This document shows, piece by piece, positions 36,545-45,691 of a stretch of DNA of 64,000 nucleotides (positions are counted from its first letter, which is position 1; each line of letters starts with the position of its first letter). The DNA comes from Paracoccaceae bacterium. Its GTDB lineage: Bacteria; Pseudomonadota; Alphaproteobacteria; Rhodobacterales; Rhodobacteraceae. The stretch lies in assembly GCA_022822495.1 (NCBI GenBank), contig JAJEBQ010000056.1, forward strand, positions 28,691 to 92,690, given 5' to 3'. A program made the translations under genes and the position numbers. Under the pieces are notes generated by a model. It searched no databases and was not told where the DNA came from. It worked only from the letters and a program-made list of their open reading frames with translations.

Positions 36545-37522
36545 TCAAGCAGTTGCAGTCGGTTCTACATCCTCACCATCAATCATTCCTCTATAGGTCA
36601 ACCTTTTACCCTCCATCATCTTTACGGTTGCCATCATTATTTCAAGTGTATCCATAGAGCGAAGATTATAACGAGTAGTAAACTCATTTATGTATTTGTC
36701 CATGTGCTTCTTGCTAAAATGGTGAAAGGTTCCATGATAACCCTTCTTCAATAAAGACCAGAAGGACTCAATTCCGTTGGTGTGTGCTTGACCATTTACA
36801 TACTGGCTTACTGAATGATTAACAGTTTCATGCTTCTGGGGAATACCCTTGTATGATTTATGTTCGTCTGTATAAACTGTAGCATCCTCTGAAACATTAT
36901 CGGAAACAAACTCATGCATGGTCTCTTTATCAGTTGATTTAACAACCTTGGCAATAACCTTATTGGAACCTCTCTCCTTAACCCCTACAACCGCAGTTTT
37001 ACCAACTGTACCTCTACCTTTTTTGAGTTTCTTGCTGTTATGTTTATTCTTTTCCTTACCTCCCATGTAGGTTTCGTCTATTTCAACTAACCCATTCATA
37101 TTATCCCAATCAATTATCCAACCTTCTCTAAGTCTTTGTGCCATAAACCAAGCAGATTTTTGAGTAATATCCAAGTCTCTGTGAAGTTTCATTGAGGAAA
37201 CACCCTTCAACGAGGTTGACCACAGATAGATACCGATAACCCATTTTCTTAAAGGGATTGGGGAGTGAGACATTACAGTTTTTGTTCGTACACTAAAGTA
37301 CTTCCTGCAATCTCCACAATGATATGGGGATGACTTGCGGTTTTCGTATTTCTTGATACGATCACAACAACCACAATGAGGGCAATGTGTAGGAACACCT
37401 ACCTCACCCCATCTTTGGACTTCAAGCCATTCTTCTGCTACTTGACCGTCTGGGAACATATCAAAAAGTTCAATAAGGCTTATTCCGTTTCTGTAGAATT
37501 TCCCGGGGGCTTTCTGTGTCAT
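36545..37522 (-). CDS. IS1595-family transposase
   Basis: This 325-residue protein looks intact. It has the N-terminal zinc ribbon (CPHCG ... YHCGDCRKYFSVRT) and the DDE/N-type catalytic residues in EIDETYMGG, VYTDEHKSY and HTNGIESFWSLLKKGY. It should cut and paste the surrounding 2.85-kb element. ATG 37522 follows AGGATGATAAA. If active it could also move the 195-bp MITEs at 13.2 and 42.9 kb, whose ends are similar. Confidence 0.92.
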   Translation of the reverse strand: MTQKAPGKFYRNGISLIELFDMFPDGQVAEEWLEVQRWGEVGVPTHCPHCGCCDRIKKYENRKSSPYHCGDCRKYFSVRTKTVMSHSPIPLRKWVIGIYLWSTSLKGVSSMKLHRDLDITQKSAWFMAQRLREGWIIDWDNMNGLVEIDETYMGGKEKNKHNSKKLKKGRGTVGKTAVVGVKERGSNKVIAKVVKSTDKETMHEFVSDNVSEDATVYTDEHKSYKGIPQKHETVNHSVSQYVNGQAHTNGIESFWSLLKKGYHGTFHHFSKKHMDKYINEFTTRYNLRSMDTLEIMMATVKMMEGKRLTYRGMIDGEDVEPTATA

Positions 37523-38132
37523 TTTATCATCCTTTATTTCTGTTATAATTTGTATAGGGTATATACAGGTGTTTATTTTGTATATTCAAGTATATAGAAA
37601 AAATAAAATTGCTTTATTAGTGAGGGTTTGGAATTGTAAAATATTTTGGGAACATTACTATGAAAGGTGGTTAATCGTCGGGTAAAATTTGAACATTCTG
37701 CTATCAGAGTCGGTGAAAAACGATAGATATCATTTAGACATTTCGACCTAAGAAAGGCAGTGAGGGAAGTCTTATGACTTCCTAATATTTTTGTTTTTAA
37801 GAGGACATCAAATGTTCAAAATAATACTTGAGGTTAGAGGCCTCAGACTTACGGTTTGGGTTCCTGTTAGTGTGATAATATTTATTATTATTATGGCTAA
37901 TTAGGAATACTGGGTAAGGGAGGGTAGAATATTAAAAACTAGGAATCTGTATATTCAAGTATGTAATCCCCAAACATTTCGGGGTAAAATCAATAAATGT
38001 TACAAAAATGCTTGCCAGAGAATTTCCAAATGAAGAGTGGGAATAAAATTAACTACCCCCACCCTCAAAAGTCTAAAAAGTAATTCCGTAAAAGTCACTA
38101 AAAGATATCAAAACCTAGCTGATACAGGTTTA

Positions 38133-39152
38133 TCAACCGTCGTAATCCACTTCATTTACAAGTAGAAGAGCTTGTTCGCGGTTTGCACCAATCGTATCCA
38201 GGTTCAGGTCGTCAGGCTCAAAGGACCCCCAACTTTCGACCACCGGGGATAATGCAACATCCGGATGTACCGGATATTCATGATTGACTTCAGCATATAT
38301 CTGTTGAGCCTCTTGGGAAGACAAAAACTCCATTAACCCGAGGGCACTGTCACGATTGGGAGAATATTTTGCCATCGCCATGCCGGAGACATTCACATGG
38401 GTCCCGCCATTTTCGAAGGTGGGGAAAATAATACGAACTGCATCAGCCCAGGCTCTTTGTTCTTCATTGGATAACATAAGCCCCATATAATAGGTATTAC
38501 CCAGAGAAATATCACACTCTCCAGCCCAAATGGCTTTGACCTGAGCACGGTCATTCCCCTGTGGTTTGCGAGCAAGATTGCCTTTGACACCCTCTAACCA
38601 CTCCTTGGTCTTATCCATACCATGGTGAGTAATCATTGAAGATGTCAAAGCCAGATTATATGCGTGTGAGCCAGATCTGGTACAAATTCGATTGTTCCAA
38701 TCAGAGCCAGCAAGTTCCTCATAGGTCAAAGCCGAGTCAGGTACGCGATCCCTAGAGGCATAAACAATTCTTGCCCGCAGTGTCAAGGCAAACCATTTAT
38801 CTGCAGGATCCCTGAAATTCGCTGGAATGTTTTGTTCAAGAGTTTCGGAAGCAACTGCCTGTGTTACACCTGCATTAACAAGATTCTGCAAGCGGGATAT
38901 ATCCGTTGTAAGGATAACGTCAGCTGGAGACCTTTCACCTTCGAGTTCTAAGCGAGCAATCATTCCCTTATTAAGGAAGATGGTATTGGTTTCAATGGAC
39001 GTTCTTTTGGTGAATTCATCCAACAGCGGTTGAATTAATTCAGGTTGTCTGTAGGAATAGATATTCACTTCATCGGCTTGTACAGCCTGGAATCCCAGGG
39101 TAGCAATGATCAAACTCCAGATGAGAATACCTTTAGATATAATAATTTGCAT
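38133..39152 (-). CDS. iron(III) ABC transporter substrate-binding protein
   Basis: This 339-residue protein has a signal peptide (GILIWSLIIATLGFQAVQA, cleavage before DEVNIYSYR) and the FutA/FbpA ferric-binding fold: VNIYSYRQPELIQPLLDEFTKRTSI, ADVILTTDISRL, and the tyrosine pair in LGNTYYMGLM that coordinates Fe(III) in the family. The permease and ATPase genes are not adjacent, so it is an orphan here or works with a distant transporter. A perfect 13-bp palindrome lies ~55 bp upstream, and an overlapping TTGACA could be its -35 box. Confidence 0.88.
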   Translation of the reverse strand: MQIIISKGILIWSLIIATLGFQAVQADEVNIYSYRQPELIQPLLDEFTKRTSIETNTIFLNKGMIARLELEGERSPADVILTTDISRLQNLVNAGVTQAVASETLEQNIPANFRDPADKWFALTLRARIVYASRDRVPDSALTYEELAGSDWNNRICTRSGSHAYNLALTSSMITHHGMDKTKEWLEGVKGNLARKPQGNDRAQVKAIWAGECDISLGNTYYMGLMLSNEEQRAWADAVRIIFPTFENGGTHVNVSGMAMAKYSPNRDSALGLMEFLSSQEAQQIYAEVNHEYPVHPDVALSPVVESWGSFEPDDLNLDTIGANREQALLLVNEVDYDG

Positions 39153-39206
39153 TTAAACTCCTTTATATCCTAGTAAAATAGTCGGAAATAGATTTATGAT
39201 ACAAAA

Positions 39207-39219
39207 TTGACACTGTCAA
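39207..39219. promoter_or_regulatory. 13-bp perfect palindrome upstream of the iron-binding protein
   Basis: TTGACACTGTCAA is symmetric around a single C and overlaps a potential -35 box (TTGACA) for the gene starting at 39152. It may be a repressor site, but I do not recognise it as a standard Fur, RirA or Irr motif. Confidence 0.4.
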
Positions 39220-39224
39220 GTATC

Positions 39225-39262
39225 AAGAAAAAGAAAAAATCAGGGGCTTTGAATTTCGCCCC
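39225..39262 (-). terminator. rho-independent terminator after etfBA
   Basis: On the minus strand GGGGC and GCCCC form a hairpin with a 10-base loop, followed by TGATTTTTTCTTTTTC. It lies about 60 bp past the etfA stop. Confidence 0.65.
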
Positions 39263-39324
39263 GATAGACTTTTAAGGGTGGTTTATGTTCTTCCTGATGT
39301 CCGAGTGAGTGTAGCTTGGATTTA

Positions 39325-40260
39325 CTAGGTTTCATCCAATTTTTCGATGAGTTCCGGGACAGCCTGAAACAAATCAGCGACTATACCATAATCCGCCACC
39401 TGAAAAATTGGTGCATCCTCATCCTTGTTAATTGCAACAATGATTTTTGAATCTTTCATCCCGGCTAGATGTTGGATAGCACCCGATATACCAACCGCAA
39501 CGTAAAGGTTAGGAGCAACAACTTTCCCAGTCTGACCGACTTGCCAATCATTAGGTGCATAACCTGAATCGACTGCTGCTCTTGAAGCGCCCACTGCAGC
39601 GCCCAACTTGTCTGCCAGTTTGGAGATAAGTTCAAAGTCCTCAACTGATCCGACGCCCCTTCCTCCAGAAACCACGATTCCTGCCGATGTCAGTTCAGGG
39701 CGATCGGATGAAGCAACACGGTCTTCAACCCAGCCACTGATTGCATTTTCTATTTCCTTGGAAAGTTCTTCAATGGGGGCATTGTTTCCTTCCTCAGCAG
39801 CTTGGTAAGCAGCTGTCCTAACAGTGATTATTTTTTTGGTGTCTTGAGATTTAACTGTTTGAACGGCATTACCTGCGTAGATAGGGCGCTCAAAAGTATC
39901 AGCAGAAACGATACCAGAAATATCCGATATCATCATGCAATCTAATAAGGCTGCAGCACGAGGTAGAATGTTCTGTGCAAAGGTAGAGGCCGGGCCTACA
40001 ATATGATCATAGTCATCGGAAAGACTGACGATCAATTCGGCTAGAGGTTCAGCCAAGCCATGAGCAAAAGTTAAGTTTTCAACCTTTATGACTTTGGCAA
40101 CACCTTGAAGCTTGCTAGCCTGTTCTGCTGCTGGAGAGCATGAATCTGAAGCACATAGTACGGTAACTTCACCCAAATCCTGAGCTGCTGTAAGGGTTTT
40201 GGCTGTAAGGTCAATGGCGAGTTCTGACCCATTCAGCTCTCCTAAAAGTAATACGGCCAT
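39325..40260 (-). CDS. etfA: electron transfer flavoprotein alpha subunit
   Basis: This 311-residue subunit of ETF carries electrons from acyl-CoA dehydrogenases to ETF-quinone oxidoreductase. The C-terminal FAD-binding domain is typical: [69 protein letters not shown]. Its ATG shares one base with the etfB stop, so the two are translationally coupled and made in equal amounts. A terminator follows. Length is normal. Confidence 0.95.
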   Translation of the reverse strand: MAVLLLGELNGSELAIDLTAKTLTAAQDLGEVTVLCASDSCSPAAEQASKLQGVAKVIKVENLTFAHGLAEPLAELIVSLSDDYDHIVGPASTFAQNILPRAAALLDCMMISDISGIVSADTFERPIYAGNAVQTVKSQDTKKIITVRTAAYQAAEEGNNAPIEELSKEIENAISGWVEDRVASSDRPELTSAGIVVSGGRGVGSVEDFELISKLADKLGAAVGASRAAVDSGYAPNDWQVGQTGKVVAPNLYVAVGISGAIQHLAGMKDSKIIVAINKDEDAPIFQVADYGIVADLFQAVPELIEKLDET

Positions 40261-41021
40261 TAGATTACCTCCGCTTCATTTTGTAACTTAACGACGAGAT
40301 CGCCAACTGAGGGCAGTATTTCTCCAGCCTTTCTGGTTGGCGGCTCAACAGTTTTGATTATTTCGAGCCTTGGGGTGATATCTACCCCATAATCTTCGGG
40401 TGTTTTGGTTTCAAAAGGTTTTCTCTTGGCCCTTTGAATATTTGGTAACGACGGATACCTTGGTTCATTCATTCTCAGATCAACGGTTACAATTCCCGGT
40501 AACTGCATCTTAATGACCTGCAAACCTCCATCTACTTCGCGCACAGCAACAGCTTCATTTCCTTCGACATTGAGTTCTGAGGAAAAGGTTGCTTGTGGGT
40601 AGCTGAGAAGGGCTGCGAGCATTTGACCTGTTGCATTCATATCATTGTCAATTGCCTGCTTACCCATCAACACCAAACCCGGTTGTTCTTCATCAACAAC
40701 AGCCTTTAACAGTTTGGCCACGGCCAAGGGCTCAATATCAATGTGGGGGTCATCAGCGGCATGAATTAAAATCGCCCGGTCGGCTCCTACAGCTAAAGCT
40801 GCCCGGAGGATTTGCTGTGCCTTTGGAACACCTATGGAAACTGCGATAACTTCTTCTGCTTTTCCAGCCTCCCTGAGACGAATTGCTTCTTCAACTGCTA
40901 TTTCATCAAAAGGGTTCATTGACATTTTAACATTGGCCAGATCCACACCTGAGCCATCAGTTTGCACCCGCACTTTAACATTGTAATCTATCACTCTTTT
41001 GACAGGAACAAGTACCTTCAT
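40260..41021 (-). CDS. etfB: electron transfer flavoprotein beta subunit
   Basis: This 253-residue protein has the ETF-beta pattern [36 protein letters not shown] and the signature [23 protein letters not shown]. It binds AMP and pairs with EtfA. First gene of the etfBA operon; the region to the upstream cobalamin adenosyltransferase is 81 bp with no clear operator. Confidence 0.95.
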   Translation of the reverse strand: MKVLVPVKRVIDYNVKVRVQTDGSGVDLANVKMSMNPFDEIAVEEAIRLREAGKAEEVIAVSIGVPKAQQILRAALAVGADRAILIHAADDPHIDIEPLAVAKLLKAVVDEEQPGLVLMGKQAIDNDMNATGQMLAALLSYPQATFSSELNVEGNEAVAVREVDGGLQVIKMQLPGIVTVDLRMNEPRYPSLPNIQRAKRKPFETKTPEDYGVDITPRLEIIKTVEPPTRKAGEILPSVGDLVVKLQNEAEVI

Positions 41022-41102
41022 ATTCTATCCTTCCAAAAAGGAAATCTCCAAACAATTACTGTTGAGATTCCCAATTATGCAATAAAATTAGATTTTACAG
41101 AT

Positions 41103-41684
41103 TCAAGCGCTATTTTTTCTGCTTGCACCTGGTATCCATAATACATCACCGCCACTATTGTCGTTGGAAGCTCTTGCCATGACAAAAAACCAGTCTGATA
41201 ACCGATTTAGGTATTTGATGGTTACGGGATTAATCTGGTCTTCCAAGGCAAGACCTACAACAAGTCTTTCTGCCCTTCTTGTAACAGTTCTACAATGGTG
41301 AAGGTGGGTTGCCAAGACCGTTCCTCCCGGAAGAATAAAACTCCTCAAAGGTGCAAGATCCTTGTTGGCTTTGTCGATTTCCTTTTCCAGCCTGTCAACT
41401 TGATTCTCCACAATACGAAGTGGTGGGAATTGAGTCTTTTCAGACTCGGATTGAGGAACACATAAATCGGCACCCAAATCAAATAGGTCATTTTGAATGA
41501 TCATTAACTGTTCCCGAAGAACTTCTTTGGCTTGCAACACGGCATAACCCAGGATAGAATTCAATTCATCCACGGTTCCATAAGCTTCCACCCGAAGAGA
41601 GGTCTTGTGAACCCTGGAACCGTCCCCAAGAGCGGTTTCACCCTTGTCTCCAGTTTTGGTATAAATTTTATTTAATACGACCAT
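41103..41684 (-). CDS. PduO-type cob(I)alamin adenosyltransferase
   Basis: This 193-residue enzyme transfers adenosine from ATP to cob(I)alamin to make coenzyme B12. The N-terminal ATP motif YTKTGDKGETALGDGSRVHK and the C-terminal RRAERLVVGL ... YLNRLSDWFFVMAR segment are PduO signatures. ATG 41684 gives MVVLNKIYTKTGD, the family N-terminus; a TTG three codons upstream overlaps the preceding stop. The neighbouring HIG1-type gene and etfBA form an arrangement common in alphaproteobacteria. Confidence 0.92.
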   Translation of the reverse strand: MVVLNKIYTKTGDKGETALGDGSRVHKTSLRVEAYGTVDELNSILGYAVLQAKEVLREQLMIIQNDLFDLGADLCVPQSESEKTQFPPLRIVENQVDRLEKEIDKANKDLAPLRSFILPGGTVLATHLHHCRTVTRRAERLVVGLALEDQINPVTIKYLNRLSDWFFVMARASNDNSGGDVLWIPGASRKNSA

Positions 41685-41689
41685 GAGCT

Positions 41690-41881
41690 TCAATCATTGT
41701 CCACCATTACAAACAGGATAATCAAAATAACAGCAACAGCCTGTGACATAACCCGCAATCGCATGAGCTTGTTGCCGTGCTTGCGGTTGAATTCTGTATC
41801 TGCTGCAAAACCGATAATACCAACAAGTAGAACGATTAGAACAAATAACAGGGCTGCCCCGATGATTATACCTTTCCCCAT
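41690..41881 (-). CDS. HIG1-type small twin-transmembrane protein
   Basis: This 63-residue protein has two membrane segments (IIIGAALLFVLIVLLVGIIGF and LRVMSQAVAVILIILFVMV) joined by a basic loop NRKHGNKLMRLRVMSQ, the hypoxia-induced-gene (HIG1) pattern. Members near this locus in alphaproteobacteria are thought to associate with respiratory complexes. It is immediately upstream of the cobalamin adenosyltransferase gene (5 bp to its ATG). Confidence 0.8.
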   Translation of the reverse strand: MGKGIIIGAALLFVLIVLLVGIIGFAADTEFNRKHGNKLMRLRVMSQAVAVILIILFVMVDND

Positions 41882-41886
41882 ATCCC

Positions 41887-42723
41887 CTACAATTGTTTGG
41901 CCAGAATAGAATCAACTGCACTCGTTGGAAGTACACGCTTTAGCAAGGCCATAAAGTGAGTAGGGAAAGTTACCCTGTATTTTGCTTTAGGCTTTTTGGC
42001 TTCAAGTGCATGAATTAATACCTTGGTTACAGCAGAAGCAGGCAACTCAAAGGGATCTTTTTTTCCGTTTTCTTCGTACAATCTGGGGATTAACTTAGTA
42101 CGATAATCTTCGACATATGGAGATGCTTCCCAGTCAATCCATTTTTCAAAATGTTTTCTTGTGTTGACTCTGATACTGGTGGTTATTGGTCCTGGTTGAA
42201 TAAGAGACAAATAAATCCCTGTATTTCGTAACTCAATTCTCAGAGTGTCTGTTAGTCCCTCAAGGGCAAATTTGGTTGAATTATAAGCGCCTCGCCAAGG
42301 AATTCCGGTAAAGCCCAAAATGGAAGAATTTTGGATTATTCTACCATAACCTTGTTTTCTCATGACGGGTAAAACGAGTTTTGTCAGCTTATGGTAACCA
42401 AAAAAATTGACCTCAAAGATATCTCTTAGGGCTTCAACAGGGAGATCCTCGACAGCAGCCATCAAACCGTGGGCACCATTATTGAATAATCCGAAAAGTG
42501 AACCACCGGTTCTCGACATGGCTTCATCAAAACCAGCATTGATACTATCTTGATTGGAATAGTCGAGCACAAAACTTTCCAAGCCCATTTCCATTAACCG
42601 TTCGCAGTCCTTCTCTTGTCGACAAGTTGCGAGAACTCTCCACCCCCTTTGCGATAGAGTCAAGGCACCATCAAGACCGATTCCTGATGAGCATCCAGTT
42701 ATAAGAACAGTTTTCTTTTCCAT
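41887..42723 (-). CDS. short-chain dehydrogenase/reductase
   Basis: This 278-residue SDR has the nucleotide motif TGCSSGIGLDGAL and the catalytic YNSTK, with NNGAHG in place of the usual NNAG. Substrate is unknown. The C-terminus is longer than classical SDRs (about 250) and resembles the group containing retinol/steroid-dehydrogenase-like proteins. It lies 5 bp upstream of the HIG1-type gene and is probably co-transcribed with it. Confidence 0.85.
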   Translation of the reverse strand: MEKKTVLITGCSSGIGLDGALTLSQRGWRVLATCRQEKDCERLMEMGLESFVLDYSNQDSINAGFDEAMSRTGGSLFGLFNNGAHGLMAAVEDLPVEALRDIFEVNFFGYHKLTKLVLPVMRKQGYGRIIQNSSILGFTGIPWRGAYNSTKFALEGLTDTLRIELRNTGIYLSLIQPGPITTSIRVNTRKHFEKWIDWEASPYVEDYRTKLIPRLYEENGKKDPFELPASAVTKVLIHALEAKKPKAKYRVTFPTHFMALLKRVLPTSAVDSILAKQL

Positions 42724-42892
42724 TATGTCCTGTAGATAAAATGCTGAGATAACACCTCGACCTTAACAGTGAAATAACTTATAAGCCGATAATTGGAACA
42801 AAATAAGCAGTATCAAAGGAAATTATAACCTCTTGAAATAAGCCAAATACGATTATTATTGGCAAACATCATCAAATATAATTCAAAAAAAT

Positions 42893-43087
42893 GGGGATTA
42901 TATATTTGTTTCCCCAACTTTCCCTAGCCATCCTTCCTTGCCATGAATCACCAGTCTTTCTTTGAACGAAAAAAATCCTTTTAATATGTTTTTATCGTAG
43001 ATACAGGGATAAAAAGGGTTGCTGGTAGGCCGGTGGCTTATGTCATTATAAAAATTCATGACATGGGTAAACAAGTATATAATCCCC
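42893..43087. mobile_element. 195-bp MITE with IS1595-like ends, copy 2
   Basis: Inverted ends GGGGATTATATATTTGTTTC and the reverse complement of GAAAC-like AAACAAGTATATAATCCCC, flanked by an exact 8-bp repeat AAAAAAAT (42885-42892 and 43088-43095). It is the same length as copy 1 (13244-13438), inverted relative to it, with roughly 13 differences. It lies in a gap upstream of the SDR gene. Confidence 0.88.
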
Positions 43088-43095
43088 AAAAAAAT

Positions 43096-43455
43096 TAACC
43101 CTGAGGGCTTTTCGATAGATCATGACAACAATCGTTATTGAAACCCAGCGTCAATCTGGGTGATAATTTCAATCTTTGCATCAACCGATAAACAAAAGGG
43201 AAGTTGCGGGCATAGGATGACAATTTAAGCCTCCCAAGGGGAGTGGCTTTAATTCAGGGAAACCAACCCCTGCATCTGTGAAGTAAATGAGATATTCAGG
43301 AAGGTTCTGTAAAAAATAATGTTATTAAAGAGGGTCTATTTTGAAATTAATCAAAAAAAATTTAATAGGCATGGCTAAATGATAACCAAACCAAGGTTGA
43401 TATGGGTGTTTGAGATTATACCTTAAGGAAGGTTCGGGTAAGAAACGGGAATGTT
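43096..43455. other. intergenic region upstream of hydroxyacyl-CoA dehydrogenase
   Basis: This 360-bp stretch has no supportable gene. It should contain the promoter of the following gene. GATTGACGC-like inverted segments around 43142-43157 (CCCAGCGTCAATCTGGG) form a short hairpin; its role is unclear. Confidence 0.35.
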
Positions 43456-44331
43456 ATGAAAATCAATCAAGTAGGTGTAATTGGGGCCGGTCAGATGGGT
43501 AACGGTATTGCCCATGTGTTTGCTCAAGCAGGTTACAAGGTCTTGCTCCATGATTCATCCTTTGAGGCCGCCTTTACCGGCTTTCAGAGTATCGAAAAAA
43601 ACATGAACAAGCTTATCGATCTTGAGAAGTTAACGATTGATGATAAAAAAGAAGCTCTTGGTCGTATCACCATCAAAAGAAGATTGCCTGATCTTGGTGA
43701 ATCCGATTTAATCATAGAATGTGCTGTTGAAAATGAAGAAGTAAAAAACAGTATTTTTGAAGAACTCCAAAATCATCTTGCTGATCATACCCTCCTCACA
43801 ACAAACACATCATCAATTTCAATTACTCGATTGGCAGCTAAAACCGATAGACCTGAGAGGTTTATGGGTTTTCATTTCATGAATCCGGTCCCCCAGATGA
43901 AGTTGGTTGAATTGGTACGAGGTATAGCTACCGAAGATATGATTTACGAAGAACTGAAGAGGGTTGTGACAACCTTAGGCAAGACTCATACCTCATCGGA
44001 AGATTTCCCCGGGTTTATTGTCAACCGTATTCTCATGCCCATGATCAACGAGGCCATTTATGCCCTTTATGAAGGGGTTGGCAATGTCGAATCCATTGAT
44101 AAATCAATGAAATTGGGTGCCAACCATCCGATGGGACCATTGGAACTAGCGGATTTCATCGGTCTGGATACCTGTCAGGCCATTATGGAAGTACTTCATA
44201 ATGGCTTGGGTGATACCAAGTACCTTCCGTGCCCCCTGCTAAAGAAATATGTCGAAGCCAAATGGTTAGGCAAAAAAAAGATGCGAGGCTTTTATGATTA
44301 CCACTTTGACCCCAAACAACCGACCCGCTAA
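43456..44331 (+). CDS. hbd: 3-hydroxybutyryl-CoA dehydrogenase
   Basis: This 291-residue NAD-dependent dehydrogenase has the dinucleotide motif GVIGAGQMGNGIAHVFAQAG, the catalytic histidine in MGFHFMNPVPQMKLVE with the expected Ser and Asn partners (TTNTSSIS), and the C-terminal HPMGPLELADFIGLD dimerisation segment. It interconverts acetoacetyl-CoA and 3-hydroxybutyryl-CoA, in beta-oxidation or polyhydroxybutyrate-related metabolism. It fits with the thiolase and ETF genes of the window though it is not in their operons. Start ATG 43456. Confidence 0.93.
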   Translation: MKINQVGVIGAGQMGNGIAHVFAQAGYKVLLHDSSFEAAFTGFQSIEKNMNKLIDLEKLTIDDKKEALGRITIKRRLPDLGESDLIIECAVENEEVKNSIFEELQNHLADHTLLTTNTSSISITRLAAKTDRPERFMGFHFMNPVPQMKLVELVRGIATEDMIYEELKRVVTTLGKTHTSSEDFPGFIVNRILMPMINEAIYALYEGVGNVESIDKSMKLGANHPMGPLELADFIGLDTCQAIMEVLHNGLGDTKYLPCPLLKKYVEAKWLGKKKMRGFYDYHFDPKQPTR

Positions 44332-44363
44332 ATTCCCCGAACCCATAAACTTCCGGCCATAAC

Positions 44364-45440
44364 CTAATTCCCCCAATTTTTGCTTTGCATCTCATTCAAC
44401 CTGGATACGGCACGGTTGAATTCAAAGGATTCGCTTCCTTCGATATAGAGATTTTCAGGGTTTGAAGCGGCCGAGACAAACAACTTGATTCTGTTTTCAT
44501 AGAGTGTGTCAACCAGCATGACAAAACGTTTTGCTTCGTTGTAATTTTGCCGTGAAAGTAAGGGGACATCTTCCAGGATCAACACTTTGATATTGTTGGC
44601 AATGGCAAGAAAATCAGGTGGGCCCAATGGTTGTCCGCAGAGTTCCCAGAAATGCGTTCTCAGAGTCCCATTTGAGAATTGGGAAAAGAGAATTTCCCGA
44701 CCCTTAAACTCAATCTTGAGACGCTCGGAATGTCCCCCAGACAGTTCTTGCCAAATGGCTTCCAATCCCTGTGAAGCCATTTCATTGGCTGGATGGAAAT
44801 ATGACTTCTTTCCTTGCAATCTGTTTTTTCTGTGATCAAGCCTTCCCCCGAACTCGACGACATTCAAATTCGATTCCAAGACTTGGATATAGGATTCGAT
44901 TAAATGACGGTTAAGACCATCCTTGTAAAGCTCAGAAGGTTGCCGATTAGATGTGGTAAACAGCACAGTTCCCTTGGCAAAGAGGCTCTTTAGTAATCTC
45001 CCGACAATTACACCGTCAGGTACATTGTCTATTTGAAATTCGTCCAGACAAAGAAATTTCAGATCTTGGGCAAAAATATCACTCAATGGCGGGATAACAT
45101 CTTCAACTTCCTGTTGACGGATAACCTTGAGGCGGTCGTGAATTTCCTGAATAAAAGTTAGAAAATGGAGTCGACGCTTTTCCTCAATCGGAATATGATC
45201 GTAGAATAAATCCATAAGCATTGATTTGCCCCGACCTACACTACCCCAAAGATACAATCCCTTTGAGGTTGCCGCCCTCTTTCGAAACAACTTCCCCATG
45301 AGACCAGTTGTCGAAACAGGTTTAAGCAATATATTTTCCAACCCTTCCAAATCATCGAGCAAATCGGCCTGTGCCTGATCAGGGATGATTCCTCCATCCT
45401 GTAAAAGCTTGTGGTAAACGTCTCGGATTGATTCGGTCAC
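44364..45440 (-). CDS. zapE: cell division ATPase ZapE (AFG1-like)
   Basis: This 358-residue ATPase has Walker A LWGSVGRGKSMLMDLF, the ZapE/AFG1 motif RLHFLTFIQEIHDRL, Walker B LKFLCLDEFQIDN and the sensor TVLFTTSNRQPSELYKDGLNR. ZapE associates with the division ring; mitochondrial AFG1 relatives act in protein quality control. Length matches bacterial members. It is convergent with hbd. Confidence 0.93.
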   Translation of the reverse strand: MTESIRDVYHKLLQDGGIIPDQAQADLLDDLEGLENILLKPVSTTGLMGKLFRKRAATSKGLYLWGSVGRGKSMLMDLFYDHIPIEEKRRLHFLTFIQEIHDRLKVIRQQEVEDVIPPLSDIFAQDLKFLCLDEFQIDNVPDGVIVGRLLKSLFAKGTVLFTTSNRQPSELYKDGLNRHLIESYIQVLESNLNVVEFGGRLDHRKNRLQGKKSYFHPANEMASQGLEAIWQELSGGHSERLKIEFKGREILFSQFSNGTLRTHFWELCGQPLGPPDFLAIANNIKVLILEDVPLLSRQNYNEAKRFVMLVDTLYENRIKLFVSAASNPENLYIEGSESFEFNRAVSRLNEMQSKNWGN

Positions 45441-45691
45441 TTTGGAACTATTTTAGTTTGTTCTTCAATTCTGCTTCTACTGATGTGGGGAGAAAAGTAA
45501 TTGAAAATATCTACAATTATCATTCATTCGGCATTACACTAAGGCAACCAAACTTTAAAGAACTCCATCGGACCTGAAGGTAATTTCTACATTTCCCTTT
45601 TGGAATCAACGCCAACATTTCAATTACATTTGTCTCGGCTGAACCTATTGGAAACCTGGTCGGTTATTATTGCGTGAAGGATATGGTGACT

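Larger units (their letters stand above)
35123..37971 (-). mobile_element. IS1595-family transposon with two passenger genes
   Basis: The 2849-bp element has 24-bp terminal inverted repeats beginning GGGGATTACATACTTGAAT, identical at both ends, and an exact 8-bp target duplication AAACATTT (35115-35122 and 37972-37979). It contains an intact IS1595 transposase plus two unrelated genes, one membrane and one secreted. IS1595 is known to include transposons carrying passenger genes. A partial end sequence TGTATATTCAAGTAT recurs internally at 37579-37593, just upstream of the transposase. Confidence 0.92.
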
